Positions 1 through 12,799 are shown, numbered from the stretch's first letter. The stretch: 64,000 nt of DNA from Prostheceraeus crozeri (GCA_907163375.1 CAJQUW010014798.1:62001-126000), one strand, 5' to 3'. The notes: generated by a model not told the origin, from the sequence alone. Made by a program: numbers and translations.

Positions 1-184
1 TGTCTAGCAGTGTTGCCACTCCGGAGATAAAGTGCCTCAACGGAGGATATTGTGAAAATTTCGAAGATAAAGAGATATTATTCGTATACACTTTTAGAAG
101 ATGATAAACTCGTACATAAAACCGAACACAATCGATAAATTCCTTAATGCTGTTCAAATGAGACGGTACAAACTTTACCATTTC
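1..184. repeat. Dispersed repeat, copy 1 of 2
   Basis: This stretch recurs almost exactly at 872-1055 in the same orientation, with only a few substitutions near its end. Inside it, from base 8, is the word CAGTGTTGCCACTC, which looks like a hAT-type terminus. The copy may continue to the left of the window. No coding potential is seen. Confidence 0.85.
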
Positions 185-871
185 TGATGTGAAGATTTGA
201 ATGTAGTGGAATCCTGTATAGATATTGTCTGAGAGAGTATTCAAACTAATTTAATTTATCGTTTGAAAAGCAGCTTAGTGTGTGTAGCTGCACATGCCGT
301 GCAATTTGAATCATAGATGGACCGCCTAACCATACCCGTCCGGATTTCAGGCCGACTTATTTTGTTCTCGTACAATGAGGAAATGGTTGTCATCCGGCAT
401 ACAGACGTACCGAGCATATTGTTGAGCTTTGGTTATTCTTAATCGCAATACTTAGTAAATGTATTTTCAGAGCATCCTAGATGCTGTTTATAAATAAATA
501 AGTTAACTTTGCTTATTTTTGGAAGTGCCGGCACATTAGGCGAGCAACTTTCTTCCATCTGACCGATTTGTATTTATCTCACTCTCATTCCCTCGTACTA
601 AGTATATAGAATCAATGCAGAGTGCACCTATTTTGAAAGTCTTGTGTTTGACTTGATTAAGGTTTGAACTCACTCTACCACAAGGCCATTGCTCCTGTCT
701 ATATTTGTAGATAACCCCAAATGCATGAATAATTGACGAAAATTCAAATTCGAACCGGTCTAAAGACGGAAAGACTACTTCGAATGTGTTCAGACACGGT
801 TTGACGCGAAAATTGAAATGTTGATAAAACAGTAAATGGCTAACAGTTCAGCTGATTGTTCTCAGACAGAC
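185..871. other. No recognisable feature
   Basis: AT-rich spacer between the two copies of the 184-bp repeat. I see no conserved protein motif, RNA gene or terminal repeat. Confidence 0.5.
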
Positions 872-1055
872 TGTCTAGCAGTGTTGCCACTCCGGAGATA
901 AAGTGCCTCAACGGAGGATATTGTGAAAATTTCGAAGATAAAGAGATATTGTTCGTATACACTTTTAGAAGATGATAAACTCGTACATAAAACCGAACAC
1001 AATCGATAAATTCCTTAATGCTGTTCAAATGAGATGGTGTAAACTTTGCCATTTC
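872..1055. repeat. Dispersed repeat, copy 2 of 2
   Basis: Second copy of the repeat at 1-184. The CAGTGTTGCCACTC word begins at 879, and its exact reverse complement lies at 5179-5192, so the repeat may be one end of a hAT-like element. The 8-bp flanks at the two places do not match, so this is not demonstrated. Confidence 0.85.
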
Positions 1056-1420
1056 ATTTAAAATTTGAATACAAATTTAATCTGCTTCTTCAGTGGGTTC
1101 GTAGATGTGGCCCCATTATTCGTAGATGCTATTGGTCTCAAGGGGATTACTATTTTTTAACACACACATTTAATTGCAATATTCAAAATATCGCATATGA
1201 AATCATTTGTAAAGTTTATAAAAGCAAATATATCGGTAAAACATCCCGGACTTTCAAGACTAGATACCAAGAGCATAATTGTAGAATTATTAATTAATCG
1301 TGATGATTTTAGTGCGTTGAGTGTGATTTTGGGATCGATTGTGATTGTACTAGTTCGATTGACGACTTTGAGGTGAAGATTCTAGTGTGTTGGAAGTTCT
1401 GTTGATGCTGCGTTGTGTGA
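1056..1420 (+). pseudogene. Penelope-like element remnant, GIY-YIG endonuclease region
   Basis: The translation of this stretch holds a GIY-YIG endonuclease core with an ICKVYKSKYIGKTSRTFKTR-type block followed by a Glu-His pair, and shortly after it an IDDFEVKIL-like block. This order matches the C-terminal nuclease domain of Penelope-like retroelements, where the nuclease nicks target DNA for reverse transcription. No reverse transcriptase is readable upstream on this strand, so only the 3' part of an element is present. It is broken and looks old. A free-standing GIY-YIG gene is less likely given two other Penelope-like remnants in the window. Confidence 0.6.
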
Positions 1421-3190
1421 AGCGTCCGAAATTGAATCGTCGTCATGAACGGCAGGCTTTTTGATTGGTCGCAATACAGAGGTCTCCAATTTTTATATAA
1501 TCAGCGTGCAACTGTCCATGTATCCCCTTTTGACTTTTCAAGCGTCGATAAAGGGTCTGGACCCGAAGCGTCCGCGCACAAAAAATCGTTTTAAAATCTT
1601 ACTTGACGGCATGAAAGAAAGAAGGAACGAGAATTATTTTTCTATTTTTACATTTACCATAATGAGAAGCCTCCCGTTGGCGATCATAGGCATTGTGTTG
1701 GAATCACAATTAGATTTATCTGCGCACGCTTCGGTTTCCTAGAAAGGATGGGTTGTATGTAACCTTAATATCGAAATGGCACATCACAGAATTAGACAAC
1801 TTGCTCCTTCTCGAATGGATAAGTCGTGTATCGCTTGGAAATGGCAAACAATAAGCTGTCAGCAGAGGACACGTCAGAGCCAGTGAGAGATGCGTGCGTG
1901 CTGTGATGTCACTTCGCACACATCAAACACACATCGCTGTCTTGGTTAACATTCGATTCAGTGTATGAACTATGCAGTAAGGAATGGTGAGAAGACGATG
2001 GTGAAATCATCAAGTGAACTAATTTTCGTACGCCTGCTATTTTTTTAAATAATGATCGGAAGGGCTAACATTATGGAGAAACCTTTTGTCCAATGATCTG
2101 AATTCTTCGAATCTGAAGAAATTTTGGCAACCGAAGCATTTTGATAGAATTCAGAGCAATCCCCAAGCGACGCACGACTTTTTTCCTATCTCTGTAAGGT
2201 ATTATGAATTCCTTTTTGCCCACTGAATAAGTTCCTTGATGTGCCGGCGATTTCGTATTAATCACACTTCTAGAAAACCGAAGCAGATAAACAAAAAATT
2301 TAATTTTGTGGTTGGGATACTATCTCTACTAACTTATTTTTGCTGAATATCTTAATGTTGCTGAAAATCCCTCAACTGGCTCAACCGTGTGTGTTTTTGA
2401 AGATATTATCGATCGTGACGTGGCTGCGGTCAGGACGAAATTCCTGAGTATCTTTAAAATGCGTTCATAGATGTGCCTGTCGCTTTTAGTCCGTGTTTGT
2501 GGCACGTCCTTTTGCCAGTTAAGCCCTTGTATCCTGCAACTGGTTTTTTCAAATTTTCAAACATTTCCTTGTAACTGAATTTGAGAAACTAAAAGGGGGA
2601 GGGAACGCTGCGACATGGCCGCGGAATATCGGAACGTCATGCAGTTTCTTTCATAGAACGTACGACCTCCCCTGACGCACAAATTGAATTAAAACAAGAC
2701 ACGGCAAAAAATTCAAAGGAAACGGAAGATATCAAAGTTAGACAACTACCCTATTGGAGAATCATATAAATAATTAGGTAAATTAAAGTCAATGAAGATA
2801 AATGAATACTAATAACATAGAGTAACTTAACATGATTAACTTAGCTGCATGAGGCAATGTTTCGACCCCTAACCTCCAGACTACACCACATGGCGGGTTC
2901 AGGCCAACCATATCGAAGGAACGATAAGGAAGGTCTCTCCAAGTGTGAGAAAACATAGCTAAAACCTAACCGAAAATAAGTTCTTGGATTTTAGAGAACG
3001 AATGTAAACATAAGAATCTGGAAAATAGTTGTTAGTCTAACATACCTATGATGGAAGGCATTTGGCTAGGCGAAAAATGACCAAACTTATAAATGGGGAA
3101 CCTATTCCTCGAGAAGAACTTTATGCAAGAATTAACTAGCAGATTTGATTAACCTTATAACCCCTTCCTTTGAAGATATTTAAAATGCCC
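1421..3190. other. No clear gene; possible tail of a Penelope-like remnant
   Basis: Apart from possible downstream sequence of the minus-strand Penelope-like remnant at 3191-3924, I see nothing I can name. The short open frames at 1461-1742, 1716-1919 and 2071-2265 have no motif I recognise. Confidence 0.4.
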
Positions 3191-3924
3191 TTAGCTCTTG
3201 AAGTGAAGGCGGCCGGAAGCATCAGATGAAATCGTGGCGAACCTGATGAGTTGGGCAGCATGGATGTTGAAGCCGGTGTTCAAAAGCATATTACTTTCGG
3301 GGAAAGCATATATCACCATTGGGAAGCTGAACTCATCAACCTTATCGTAAACCTCCATGGTGTATAGGCCACTATGTTGGATCTTGATTATAACATCCAA
3401 ATAATTTGCGCATTTGTTGTTATCACCGCTTCTGCTAGCCAAGCGGTGTATTGGGTAGATTTCTGAAAGGATCTTATCGAAGTGCTTGTAATTGAACACA
3501 CAAATGTCGTCGACATACCTTGTGGTGGAGAGTGAAGTATGGCCAAGCCAAATCTGTTACTCGCTAGAAGCCCCGTCACGAACTTGAACTCCCAGTATGC
3601 TAAGAATAGGTCAGCCAATAGTGAACTGGAATTCCCACCCATAGGAATGCCCCGACTTTGTCTAAAGACCAATCCCACGAAGATATTGGTATAGAGTGTG
3701 CAGAAATCATAAACTTGTTAACAGTGGCAATTCAAACCAGACATTCTGTCTAGAAATTCCCCAGAGTTAATGCTGCAGAAAGCGTTCACACACGAATTAT
3801 TCTTGATGGAAAGGCAATTACTACTAAACTTGTCTCGGACCAATTGTAAACCTTTGTTCACAAGTATGGACAAATCTTTGGAAGTGCTGTTCCTGGCACC
3901 AGCTATGAATCTGCTTTTATACAT
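3191..3924 (-). pseudogene. Penelope-like element remnant, reverse transcriptase
   Basis: Minus-strand translation gives reverse transcriptase motifs in the expected order: RFIAGARNSTSKDLS near 3900, the QSRGIPMGGNSSSLLADLFL palm block near 3640, a YVDD catalytic-type block near 3510, the YLDVIIKIQ block, and the KVDEFSFPMVIYAFPESN plus LIRFATIS blocks near 3250-3350. The FP-SN and LIRF blocks are characteristic of Penelope-like elements rather than of LTR elements or LINEs. The pieces lie in different frames and the element is broken in several places. It has no visible GIY-YIG part on this strand nearby. It is a fossil with no expected function. Confidence 0.75.
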
Positions 3925-3949
3925 GTATACTTACATATATGTAAGAACG

Positions 3950-4880
3950 GAGAGACAGACAGTTGAGCGACTCACGGTGCTGCTTAGGTGACTCGAATCC
4001 AAAGTGGATCGCCTAGACGATGAAGCAGATACCACCGGTGTGGTAATCATTAATAATCGGCACCAAAAAAATTTGGTGGAATGAGCGGAAGAACAGGCTA
4101 CCTCATCCCGTTCGCAACATGAACAAAGAGCACTGGTATCGGCCCTGACAGCACCCTTGTGGGACGAAGCTCTATGACTGGTAGCGTAACGCTTCAATAC
4201 AGGGGGGGAGGCCCTCAGTTGGACGTTTGTCGGTGACTTCCAGAAGATCGAAAACGCAAATACCTTGTGCTTGCCCTGTTCACTGCCGGAGCTTCGATTC
4301 TGCGCAGCTAATAATACACAGGCGCTCGGACGGGGCGCTTTTAGTTATGGGGACGATAGAGGAACTCGGCTTAGAAGAGGTGAATCTCGAGAAGGCAGGC
4401 CTCATCGACCCTGATCTCCGGTTCGAGACTGAGAGACACGCCAGCTGCCCAATCCTGAAGTCGGACCCCCTCAGTGGCTTTCAGCAAAACACCAGTATCT
4501 CCGTGACAAGCTCTGAAGCAGACACCGAACCCAAACAACAGGATCAATCGGATCGAGAGTAGGATGCATTACCGCAACCTGATGAAGTGCAATTGGGCCC
4601 CCAGATTTTCTGAGACAGCGCTGGACTGCATCCCGATCCTCTAACAGACACTGAATCTGACTCAGACAATGACCCCATCATCCCAGACATCATACTCCTT
4701 GCGTGCGCCCACTCCGCCCTCTTCAGAACGCATGATCCTGTTAATTCCAACAGTAACTCAAGCAACACTGATTCTCAGAAGCAGCCCGTCTAGTATAAGT
4801 TATTCTCCTATCTCATGCGCTAACGCAAACCCTTTTGGGCATTCCTGGCGTCAACTATCTTCCCGTTTCAAAGCATATTA
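3950..4880 (+). other. GC-rich coding-like stretch, unclassified
   Basis: This interval is clearly richer in G+C than its surroundings and has long open stretches on the plus strand. One frame (3950-4120) reads as charged, coiled-coil-like sequence; another (4227-4562) is acidic and rich in Asp, Glu and Ser and runs on towards a Ser/Asn-rich tail. The composition suggests former coding sequence, perhaps the first open frame of a retroelement or a host exon, but I recognise no domain. It lies just beyond the minus-strand Penelope-like fossil, in opposite orientation. Confidence 0.3.
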
Positions 4881-6418
4881 GAAAATAAGTGACCCCTCCT
4901 CCGCGAAGAGGGCTACTCAAGTTGAATCTCCTCACATCAAGGGACTAGAAGTCGAGCAGGGATGCTCATGCGTTGATCTATGTGGTAATCAGCAGCAAAT
5001 TTTGCATACTGTAATCGGGATAGCGACAAATGTTTCTCCGGAAATTTCTTTACTTGATTATCCAGAATGCACTGTGCTGGGGTACACGCATGCATACAGT
5101 GGCTTAAATGCATTCTACAAGATTTGCGGATCTCTTTCAGGGGCATTTCATATCGGAGATATTTTTTGCCATTTTCGAGAGTGGCAACACTGGTTTAATT
5201 CAAACTCAAGCAGAATTGTGCCAAAGAATCTGCCAAGGGTCTGCAGTTCCAATGAGTTCAATACAGAATGAAACACTGTATGAACTACCATCAGGGAATA
5301 CGTCAATTCTTGTCATTTTCATTTCCGTAAATCCGTCTTAAATGAATTGGAGACCCTGCGTCAGTCATAGATATTGCAGTTTAGAATACAACCAATTTGT
5401 AGATTGTTGTTTCCCATGAGTAGACCAGTGCAAAGTCGACAACACCCAATGTGGCACCCGAAGATGTCCTTTCCTATCGAAGACACCGGGTGCGTTGAGG
5501 TGAGTTTTCTTTTCACTACTGTCATATTTGCAGCGTCGGCAATTACTGGTATGTCCAGCCCTTCTTAGCATTTTTAGTCATCCGGATAGACAGCATGCCC
5601 TCGGAGAATCAAATTCACTAGTATGAATCCGCAAATGAATCTGGCGATGCAATAAACCATTCAGAACCAATGTGGAGCTACTGCAAGCAACGACTGAAGA
5701 AATATGAACGAGTTTCGATGGTTCTAGGATATTCAAAAGAATTTTATCTGGTGGCAGAAGTTTGGTTCATTATTGATTCTGCTTTCGTCAATACTCTTCC
5801 TATAAATGAACATGTGTGAATGCACTGAATTTTTGCAAAGGAAAGTGCACTAAATTTCGGTGCTTCTACTTTTTGCCTCCCCCCCACATTTTTGTTGCTG
5901 ACACCCGCGAGTGCTGCATCGTCAACGATCTTCCTTGCTCCTAAGTGCAGTCTCACTGCCGTTGCAAAAGCGTTGAGTGTGTAAAATTCCTATTGCTTGT
6001 GGAAAATGAACAGCACTTGGTGCGTCGTTCATTGTAAAACAACAGTCCCATGAAGTTCATGATCACAACTGAATCTTGCATTCTAACTGAGTATCCAGAG
6101 GACCAATCCCTCATCCCAGGGGTCAAGTAAGACTTCTCAGTGATGCTGTACTGTCACTCAGTGACCGATCAAGTCTATTCTAAATCCAATGTGACTAAGT
6201 TTGACGAAATTTGATGAATTTGAAAAAATTGGAAAATGTGGGGAGGGGGGAGAACAGAAGCACAAAAATTTCTATGACTGAACTCAGAAGGTACTGTTAT
6301 TAAAGATGAATATCAAGATTGAAAAGTCAGCAATATTTCGTGAATCGTGTCAACTTTCATCCCGCGCAAGTCCTAACCGATGGGGGAGTGACAGGATCCT
6401 TGCAGATAAAATCTGGTT
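4881..6418. other. No recognisable gene
   Basis: AT-rich sequence with small poly-C and poly-G runs (near 5880 and 6240). The only notable point is GAGTGGCAACACTG at 5179-5192, the exact inverse of the word at 879-892. Open frames here show no conserved motif. Confidence 0.4.
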
Positions 6419-7169
6419 AAGGGACTGAACCTGTGTCATTCATTTGATAGGACTCCAGGTGGCAAGTATATAAAGCCTAGTTTTTTGGAAAAAACTGGAG
6501 CCTGCATCATAGATCATTATAGGCTTACCTGAACCTATTTTTAGTGATCATTGCTGCATCAATTATCAATCATTTGCGATGAAAGTTTTCAAATGTCGCT
6601 TTAAGTTGGATGCACGCGACCCGCCTCCTCCCATCTTGTTGATATGTCATTCATACGACTTTTCTCCAGTCTCTACGATGCAGGAAAATCCCCAATCTCT
6701 CTCCAGAAAATATGAGTGCACTTTCCATTTTAATATGCGCTTTAGAGGAACCATCATGCAAGATCAACGTGAGGGTAAGAGGTAATGTTCTCAGACAAAC
6801 TAGTACTTCATTTTTGTCTCTGATGTGACCTTTGGCGCGCAGGTGTGATCGAGACCAGGAAGGCTTGTCTTCTCTACTAAATACCCGAGTGAAAATACAA
6901 TCCTTTTTTCACCAACAGGGTTCATTCCCTCAATTATTACAAGCTTTGCATACAGCAGTGTCTGTGTACTTTTGTTTGACGGAGAAAGTTGACATCAAAA
7001 CCGTGATAGCTATGTATGAGGATAAATATTTTACATGTTCGAGGATAAATAATTTGTTTGTGTTATATTTCTGGTCTAGTTATAGGCCAGAGTCCTATCA
7101 TTTGATTGGACTTCGACCCCGACTCCAACAAAAATGATAGGACTCCGGGACTCCGACTCCACATCCCTG
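6419..7169 (-). mobile_element. Short hAT element with BED remnant, left copy
   Basis: A 751-bp element with terminal sequence of the CAGGGATG...GGAGTC type. The right end, CTCCGACTCCACATCCCTG, is clear. The left end is degraded, with AAGGGACTGA where CAGGGATGCG is expected. Bases 6446-7097 match the reverse complement of 7895-8523 at about 99%, apart from a 23-bp duplicated piece present only here near 7020-7045. Orientation is set by the BED-finger remnant. Flanks ATCTGGTT and ATTGGATG match only weakly, so no convincing target duplication remains. Confidence 0.75.
6566..6727 (-). pseudogene. BED zinc-finger remnant of hAT transposase (left copy)
   Basis: Read on the minus strand this gives 53 codons with one internal TGA where a Cys would fit. 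The frame starts WKVHSYFLERDWGF and ends with the SNLKRHLKTF block, which is the His-bearing second half of a BED finger. BED fingers are the N-terminal DNA-binding domains of hAT transposases. The rest of the transposase is missing, so this is an internally deleted, non-autonomous copy. The plus-strand open frame over the same bases is a shadow. Confidence 0.65.
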
Positions 7170-7874
7170 ATTGGATGTATATAGAAAACTGGCAGTTAAG
7201 GACGCTATTGGCTTAGTCAGATGTAATATGATGACAGGATTCCGACGGGAAAATTTAACCAGAAATGCATGAACGAGACTCAAGAAACGTAATGACAAAT
7301 GTGCATATCACTGGAATCAAATTTGATAATTGATGAGTCTCTGCTGATAATATCTTCCTCATATGAGATCATGTTGAATTGGATAAGTACTTCGAAGGAT
7401 AAGATGTACTGTCCATGAATAGAAATGCTCATAAATCCAATGTTAATGAATTATCTACCGAACAAATTAAATAGTCATCTCAATTAGGTTGATGAAGAGC
7501 TGCAGTCGTGATAATTAAGGAGGTAGATGGAGATTGCTTCCTACTCCCTCTTCACAGAGTTCACAATGTTGCAGAAATGAGGAAGAAAATTCACTGAGTT
7601 CGTTCTCTACCTATAAGGAAATTGTTTTCTTCTTAGAAAGCACCGTAGTCGATGCTCCTCAAATTTACTTCAAGAAGATTTGAGCAGTTCAAATTTTCGA
7701 TTGGCCGGTTAGCTGAATCAAGCATGTTCAAGTATGTAACGCAAGGATTGACCCTCTGTAACCCATAAGAGAATTTCATGCGACCCTTTGAGGTGTTTGA
7801 CTTCCTCTGACCCTGCTCAATCTGACAAGTCAAGTATGGTAAGCTGTTGGAGCATCGTTGATTTTTATACAAAC
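7170..7874. other. Spacer between opposed hAT copies
   Basis: About 700 bp of AT-rich DNA between the two inverted hAT elements. I see no protein motif, and neither end of this spacer is related to the other. Confidence 0.5.
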
Positions 7875-8560
7875 CAGGGATGCGGAGTCGGAGTCCTAAC
7901 TCTGGCCTATAACTAGACCAGAAATATAATACAAGCAAATTATTTATCCTCATACATAGCTATCACGGTTTTGATGTCAACTTTCTCCGTCAAACAAAAG
8001 TACACAGACACTGCTGTATGCAAAGCTTGTAATAATTGAGGGAATGAACCCTGTTGGTGAAAAAAGGATTGTATTTTCACTCGGGTATTTAGTAGAGAAG
8101 ACAAGCCTTCCTGGTCTCGATCACACCTGCGCGCCAAAGGTCACATCAGAGACAAAAATGAAATACTAGTTTGTCTGAGAACATTACCTCTTACCCTCAC
8201 GTTGATCTTGCATGATGGTTCCTCTAAAGCGCATATTAAAATGGAAAGTGCACTCATATTTTCTGGAGAGAGATTGGGGATTTTCCTGCATCGTAGAGAC
8301 TGGAGAAAAGTCGTATGAATGACATATCAACAAGATGGGAGGAGGCGGGTCGCGTGCATCCAACTTAAAGCGACATTTGAAAACTTTCATCGCAAATGAT
8401 TGATAATTGATGCAGCAATGATCACTAAAAATAGGTTCAGGTAAGCCTATAATGATCTATGATGCAGGCTCCAGTTTTTTCCAAAAAACTAGGCTTTATA
8501 TACTTGCCACCTGGAGTCGGAGTCGGAGTCCTATCAAAATGATAGGACTCCGCATCCCTG
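7875..8560 (+). mobile_element. Short hAT element with BED remnant, right copy
   Basis: A 686-bp element that begins CAGGGATGCGGAGTCGGAG and ends CTCCGCATCCCTG. It is flanked by ATACAAAC (7867-7874) and ATGCAAAC (8561-8568), a 7/8 match and the 8-bp duplication length expected of hAT. GGAGTC hexamers repeat just inside the ends, and near 8522-8555 the right end folds on itself around CTATCAAAATGATAG. It is the near-identical inverse of 6419-7169. No catalytic domain remains, so it would need transposase in trans. Confidence 0.85.
8242..8403 (+). pseudogene. BED zinc-finger remnant of hAT transposase (right copy)
   Basis: Same 53-codon remnant as in the left copy, here on the plus strand, with the SNLKRHLKTF block near its end and the same internal TGA. 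The shared stop shows the copy was already dead when it was duplicated or transposed. Confidence 0.65.
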
Positions 8561-8568
8561 ATGCAAAC

Positions 8569-11500
8569 CAATGTGGAACCCCATTTTAACGTTGCTGAGC
8601 CTTTTATGACATGAGAGGAGTGAATGAACTGACAAATATAGTGTCATATGAAAGTCAAGTAACGTGGTGAAAAGCTCAATTGAGTAAGATATTCACATGA
8701 AATTGTCAGCGCCAACCGTAAACTGAATAGTAATCGTCAAAAAAGGCATTCTGAAACCATCATATACAATGGTTTACGCAAGTCACAAGAGTAGTTCACA
8801 TCATTCTCCCCCTTGAGGAGTTGAATAAAAATGCGAAGGATCATAACAATTAGGTGGATTGTAAATTCGGACCGATCGACGAAGATAGCTATACAATCAG
8901 TCAGTCAATGAGACAGTAGGCCTACCAATGAAAGAAGTAAATGCCACTCAATCATTCATGTGCGTTCGAATTCTGAGCCCGGAAAATATCATATTTTCAT
9001 TGCCTAAACATCTGTAGATTCTATTTTTTCAACCCAAATTGTCAGGAAGCAATGATAGAATTTTTACAACAAGTGAATGCTGCTTTTTGTAAAAATAGCA
9101 AATGTCCGTGACTTTTGCTAATATCTATTTTAATCTGACCAAATTCCCTGGAGTAGCCTACATAGTAGGCTAAAATATTTAGTCTTTAAAATCAGTCACT
9201 CACGATCATGCAAGCATACACAAGCAACTTATCAGAAAAGACTTTAAGCACTTCAATATAGGCTAATTGTATAAGCCTGAACTATTTGTTTTAGAGATGG
9301 AAGAACTTAGAACTTTGGTTCATGATCCCGAGCTTGAGCAAAGCATTTTCAGGATTCCAGACTTGCAACCACGAGTGTCTAATCAACTTGTTACACGTAT
9401 TATAGCTCCTTCAACACCACAAGCTTATTACAACGTCACGTTCAAGTCATGTACGAGTAGTAACGAGTAAATGTTCTAAATCAAACGAAATCAATTAGAG
9501 AATCTTTCGGCCAAAATTTCGAATCGAATCTCGAGCCCTTTCAGGTCCATCTTCTTATGAAATTGATTAATGGATGACCATGCTTTATAACAACAAATTG
9601 GATTTTCAGGGAATATTCAAGTGTTGCTCTTATCACTCTGGTTCACATCTTCTTTCTTGCTTTGAAGCGATCACAAAATGCATTGAAGCAAACGAGATTT
9701 CGCACCGTATATGTGTTTGTATGCATTCGTATAAACATTCATATAGAAGGAAATGACAGTTATTGGAAACCCCCTGACTTCAGAGGAATGAAAATGTTGG
9801 CAAGAAGAGAAAGCGCATGCAAAGTCATCAAGTCAATATGGTTTCATCCATCCACGAGCTAGATTATTGGTTCACAGTCACCATGTCATCTTGAATACTC
9901 ACACTGCCCCATGGTCAGCGGTCTGAGCTTCTTTATAAGAGCTGCGTTCCGTTGGAGAATTTCCGATCTGCCAAAGCGTGTTAGTAACCGTTGACAATAC
10001 CGCAGCTCTTCCCAGCCACATCGAATCATGTGGTTTAACGTCGGACTGGTAATAAAACGCCGGAGATAGCAGATAGAGCAATCCCAACGTTCGTTCCATC
10101 TCTGCATGTCAAGGCTGTTGCATATATTTGTCACTCTCAGTAATTCATTCATTTGGTCTAGCAAATGAAAACTTTTTAAGCACCATATTTTGGTATCATT
10201 TACTATGACTAGAGCTCAAACCACTAATTTAGAGCGAATTCCTTTAAATTGCTCGTTATATTTTTATCCAAGATTATGCGAGTTGACTGGATAATGAATC
10301 CGAGGACGTGTTTTCTTTCTCTGTGTGAATAGAACCTAGTCATACTTGAGAAGACGTAATGTATCTTGTTATGTGAGTGTCATAATGTTGTGATTGTACC
10401 CCTCCCCCCACCGGAAATCCTGACTACGGTCCTGCATCTTGATGAGACGAATGAAACTGAATCCCTTCTGATGATGAACGGAGTAAGCTGGAAATTTGTG
10501 TCGACGTTATAATTCGAATTGAATAATTCGTACCTGGATGTCCCTAATTTTGGACATTGTCAGCGTAAGATGTACATTTATCTTAAAATTTCTTTCGCGA
10601 CGATTTGTTGCTCGCCTTCATGTAAATCCGAGACTGTCCTTTCAATGTCCCAAACTCGGATTTCTATCAACTCGATTAAAACATCATTTCCAGCTTCTCT
10701 GCCAACTGTAGGTTCAACTGGAAGGCGCCGTCTCCCCTTTTCGATTCAGTGCTGATAAGACTGCTACTGCACGTGCCGTCGGTTTGATTCGTGAGGTTAC
10801 TAGGCGAGAGCCGCGCAGTTTGAAGCTATCAGTGTCGCCAGTTTGAGGCGATTGATGGCTACTGAAGGTCAGTGTCCCCACAGAGACACTAGGGAATTAT
10901 TTCTTGTACTGTCGCTGGCGCTGCGACATGGGGAAGTGTCGACAGCATGCAATTGGTGCCGATTCAAAGAATAATTTATCCGCAGTTTCCGCGAGCACCG
11001 ACTGACCTCGCCATTTATAGATTCCCACAGCAAGGTGACCCCATGACCGGAAACTGACAATCCAGACAAAAAGGAACGAGTAATTATGTTGTAAAGAACA
11101 ATCATAAACAGAAAGTTGTCAGCCATTAAATTTTCAAATAACAAACTTTGTAAATAGTTGGATCATCTTCCTACCGAGAAATGTCGTTTCCAGGAAGGAA
11201 AACCGCAAAGACAGAAAACACAAGCGTGGAAGGGAAACTGATTATGAAGACGCGATTTTTTTACTTTAATCCAATTTCAATTCTTCATATTGCGCATTAC
11301 TTGGCAATAATTTCAAGCTTCTATTTCTAGTTTTGCTCCTTAGAATTGGTAGATGAAGCAATCTATTTAATCTACCAGCAAAAGATTCTTGGAATGTTTC
11401 TCAGTCACTTCGAAGCGGTTGAGATGCATTTCCAGGGTCATCTCAAAGTTGATTGCCGGCTAGAAAGTCATCTCTTTTTGTTGCAATTTGTCAATTGTAA

Positions 11501-12799
11501 TTGCAAATTAAGGAAATTATTTGTTAATTAGGGTTTAAAACCATGTTCTTTAATGTCTATTCGTTTAGAGAAGAAAATTTTGCATTAAATGTCATAGTTT
11601 CGGTAAAACTAAAAAACAAAGAGCTTAATTTTGGACCAAAGAGCTTCTTGAACATAGAACAAGTCATGTCTTCTAGCCCTAGACTACTCCTCTTCACGCG
11701 CGCCTTGGAGGGGCCAGGGAAAGTGAATTATCCCTTTTTGCGCGACCACGAATTGTCAGAGGTAAAGCAACCGTGTCCTGTGTTGCTTTAGAAACTTTTT
11801 CTCAGTTCTTTAGGGGACGCACGAAGTCACGTCTCGCCTGGTAGAAATGGTCAGCTCTCATTGCAACTGATGTGTTCAATGGTTATAGTCTATAGGTGCC
11901 TCTAAAACATGGGGATTCTCTAGTGAATCTCTTCATAGTTGTTTACTATAGTCTCTTCATTTGTTTTACTTTCTAGTTAATTGAATAAACTTTCTCTGTT
12001 TAATTCTTCAAAAGTTTTGACTTGATTTCAACTAAACCATAGTATTCGTAGTCACGAATTTGTCGTCTTTCTGATTTTATTTGCTTTCTTGTTGATAGCT
12101 TAGTATGGGAGAAGTTAGCAATCATGTCACCGATTGAATATCATATCTCCGTGTACTTTGAAGAAATCAATAATCATTTCAATAGTTTAATTGTGACCAT
12201 ATCGATTGCTTTAATTGTTTTTCTTATTTTAGCAAACACAAGCAACTTATTGAGTGGATGAATAACCAGAAATATACCTTCTGGATTATCAAATATACCT
12301 GTCAATTACAGAGTACAAATGTATAGTTGAGGTCAAGCTACAACTGATGTGTACAAGTGACAATTGGGTATGAGACATAATGAACAACCATGGTGCGACT
12401 GGGTTGCTCCAAAAGCTATTTATGATCGTAGGAAGATCCATAGAGTGTGGACATTTTATTGTTTGCAATTGCAAACAACTTCTTCAACATAGACTATCAA
12501 AGTTACTATGTCGTTCAACCGACAATTGCCCATCGTTTGTCCAGTTGATATTGTGCTAAAGTTCGCCTGTCTTCTAATGTTAAAATATCGAGCCGCAACA
12601 TGCCGCAACGTTTTCATATTGTGGGTCAATCATAGATCAGCTGAACAAATGATATTACAGCAATTCAGGTCTCAGAATCGCAGCAAGTTTTGGTTTCGAA
12701 CCTGAGGGCCCTCAACCTTACAGCACATTGCGATTCATATATCTATCTGAACAGTGGATGCTGTAGAGTGGGAGCATATTACAGAATGGGAGAAAAAAT
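8569..12799. other. No recognisable gene
   Basis: Four kilobases of AT-rich sequence in which I find no conserved domain, RNA gene or terminal repeats. Open frames at 9267-9470 (+), 9886-10164 (-), 10519-10755 (+), 10869-11144 (-) and 11543-11791 (+) give no family signal. The intervals 10640-11060 and 11690-11830 are somewhat richer in G+C, but I cannot assign them. A 16-bp perfect palindrome, GTTTGCAATTGCAAAC, lies at 12461-12476. Confidence 0.4.

Noticed and set aside
6579-7137. 68- and 101-residue open frames conserved in both hAT copies
   Set aside because: Conservation follows from near-identity of the DNA; the opposite strand carries the real BED remnant.
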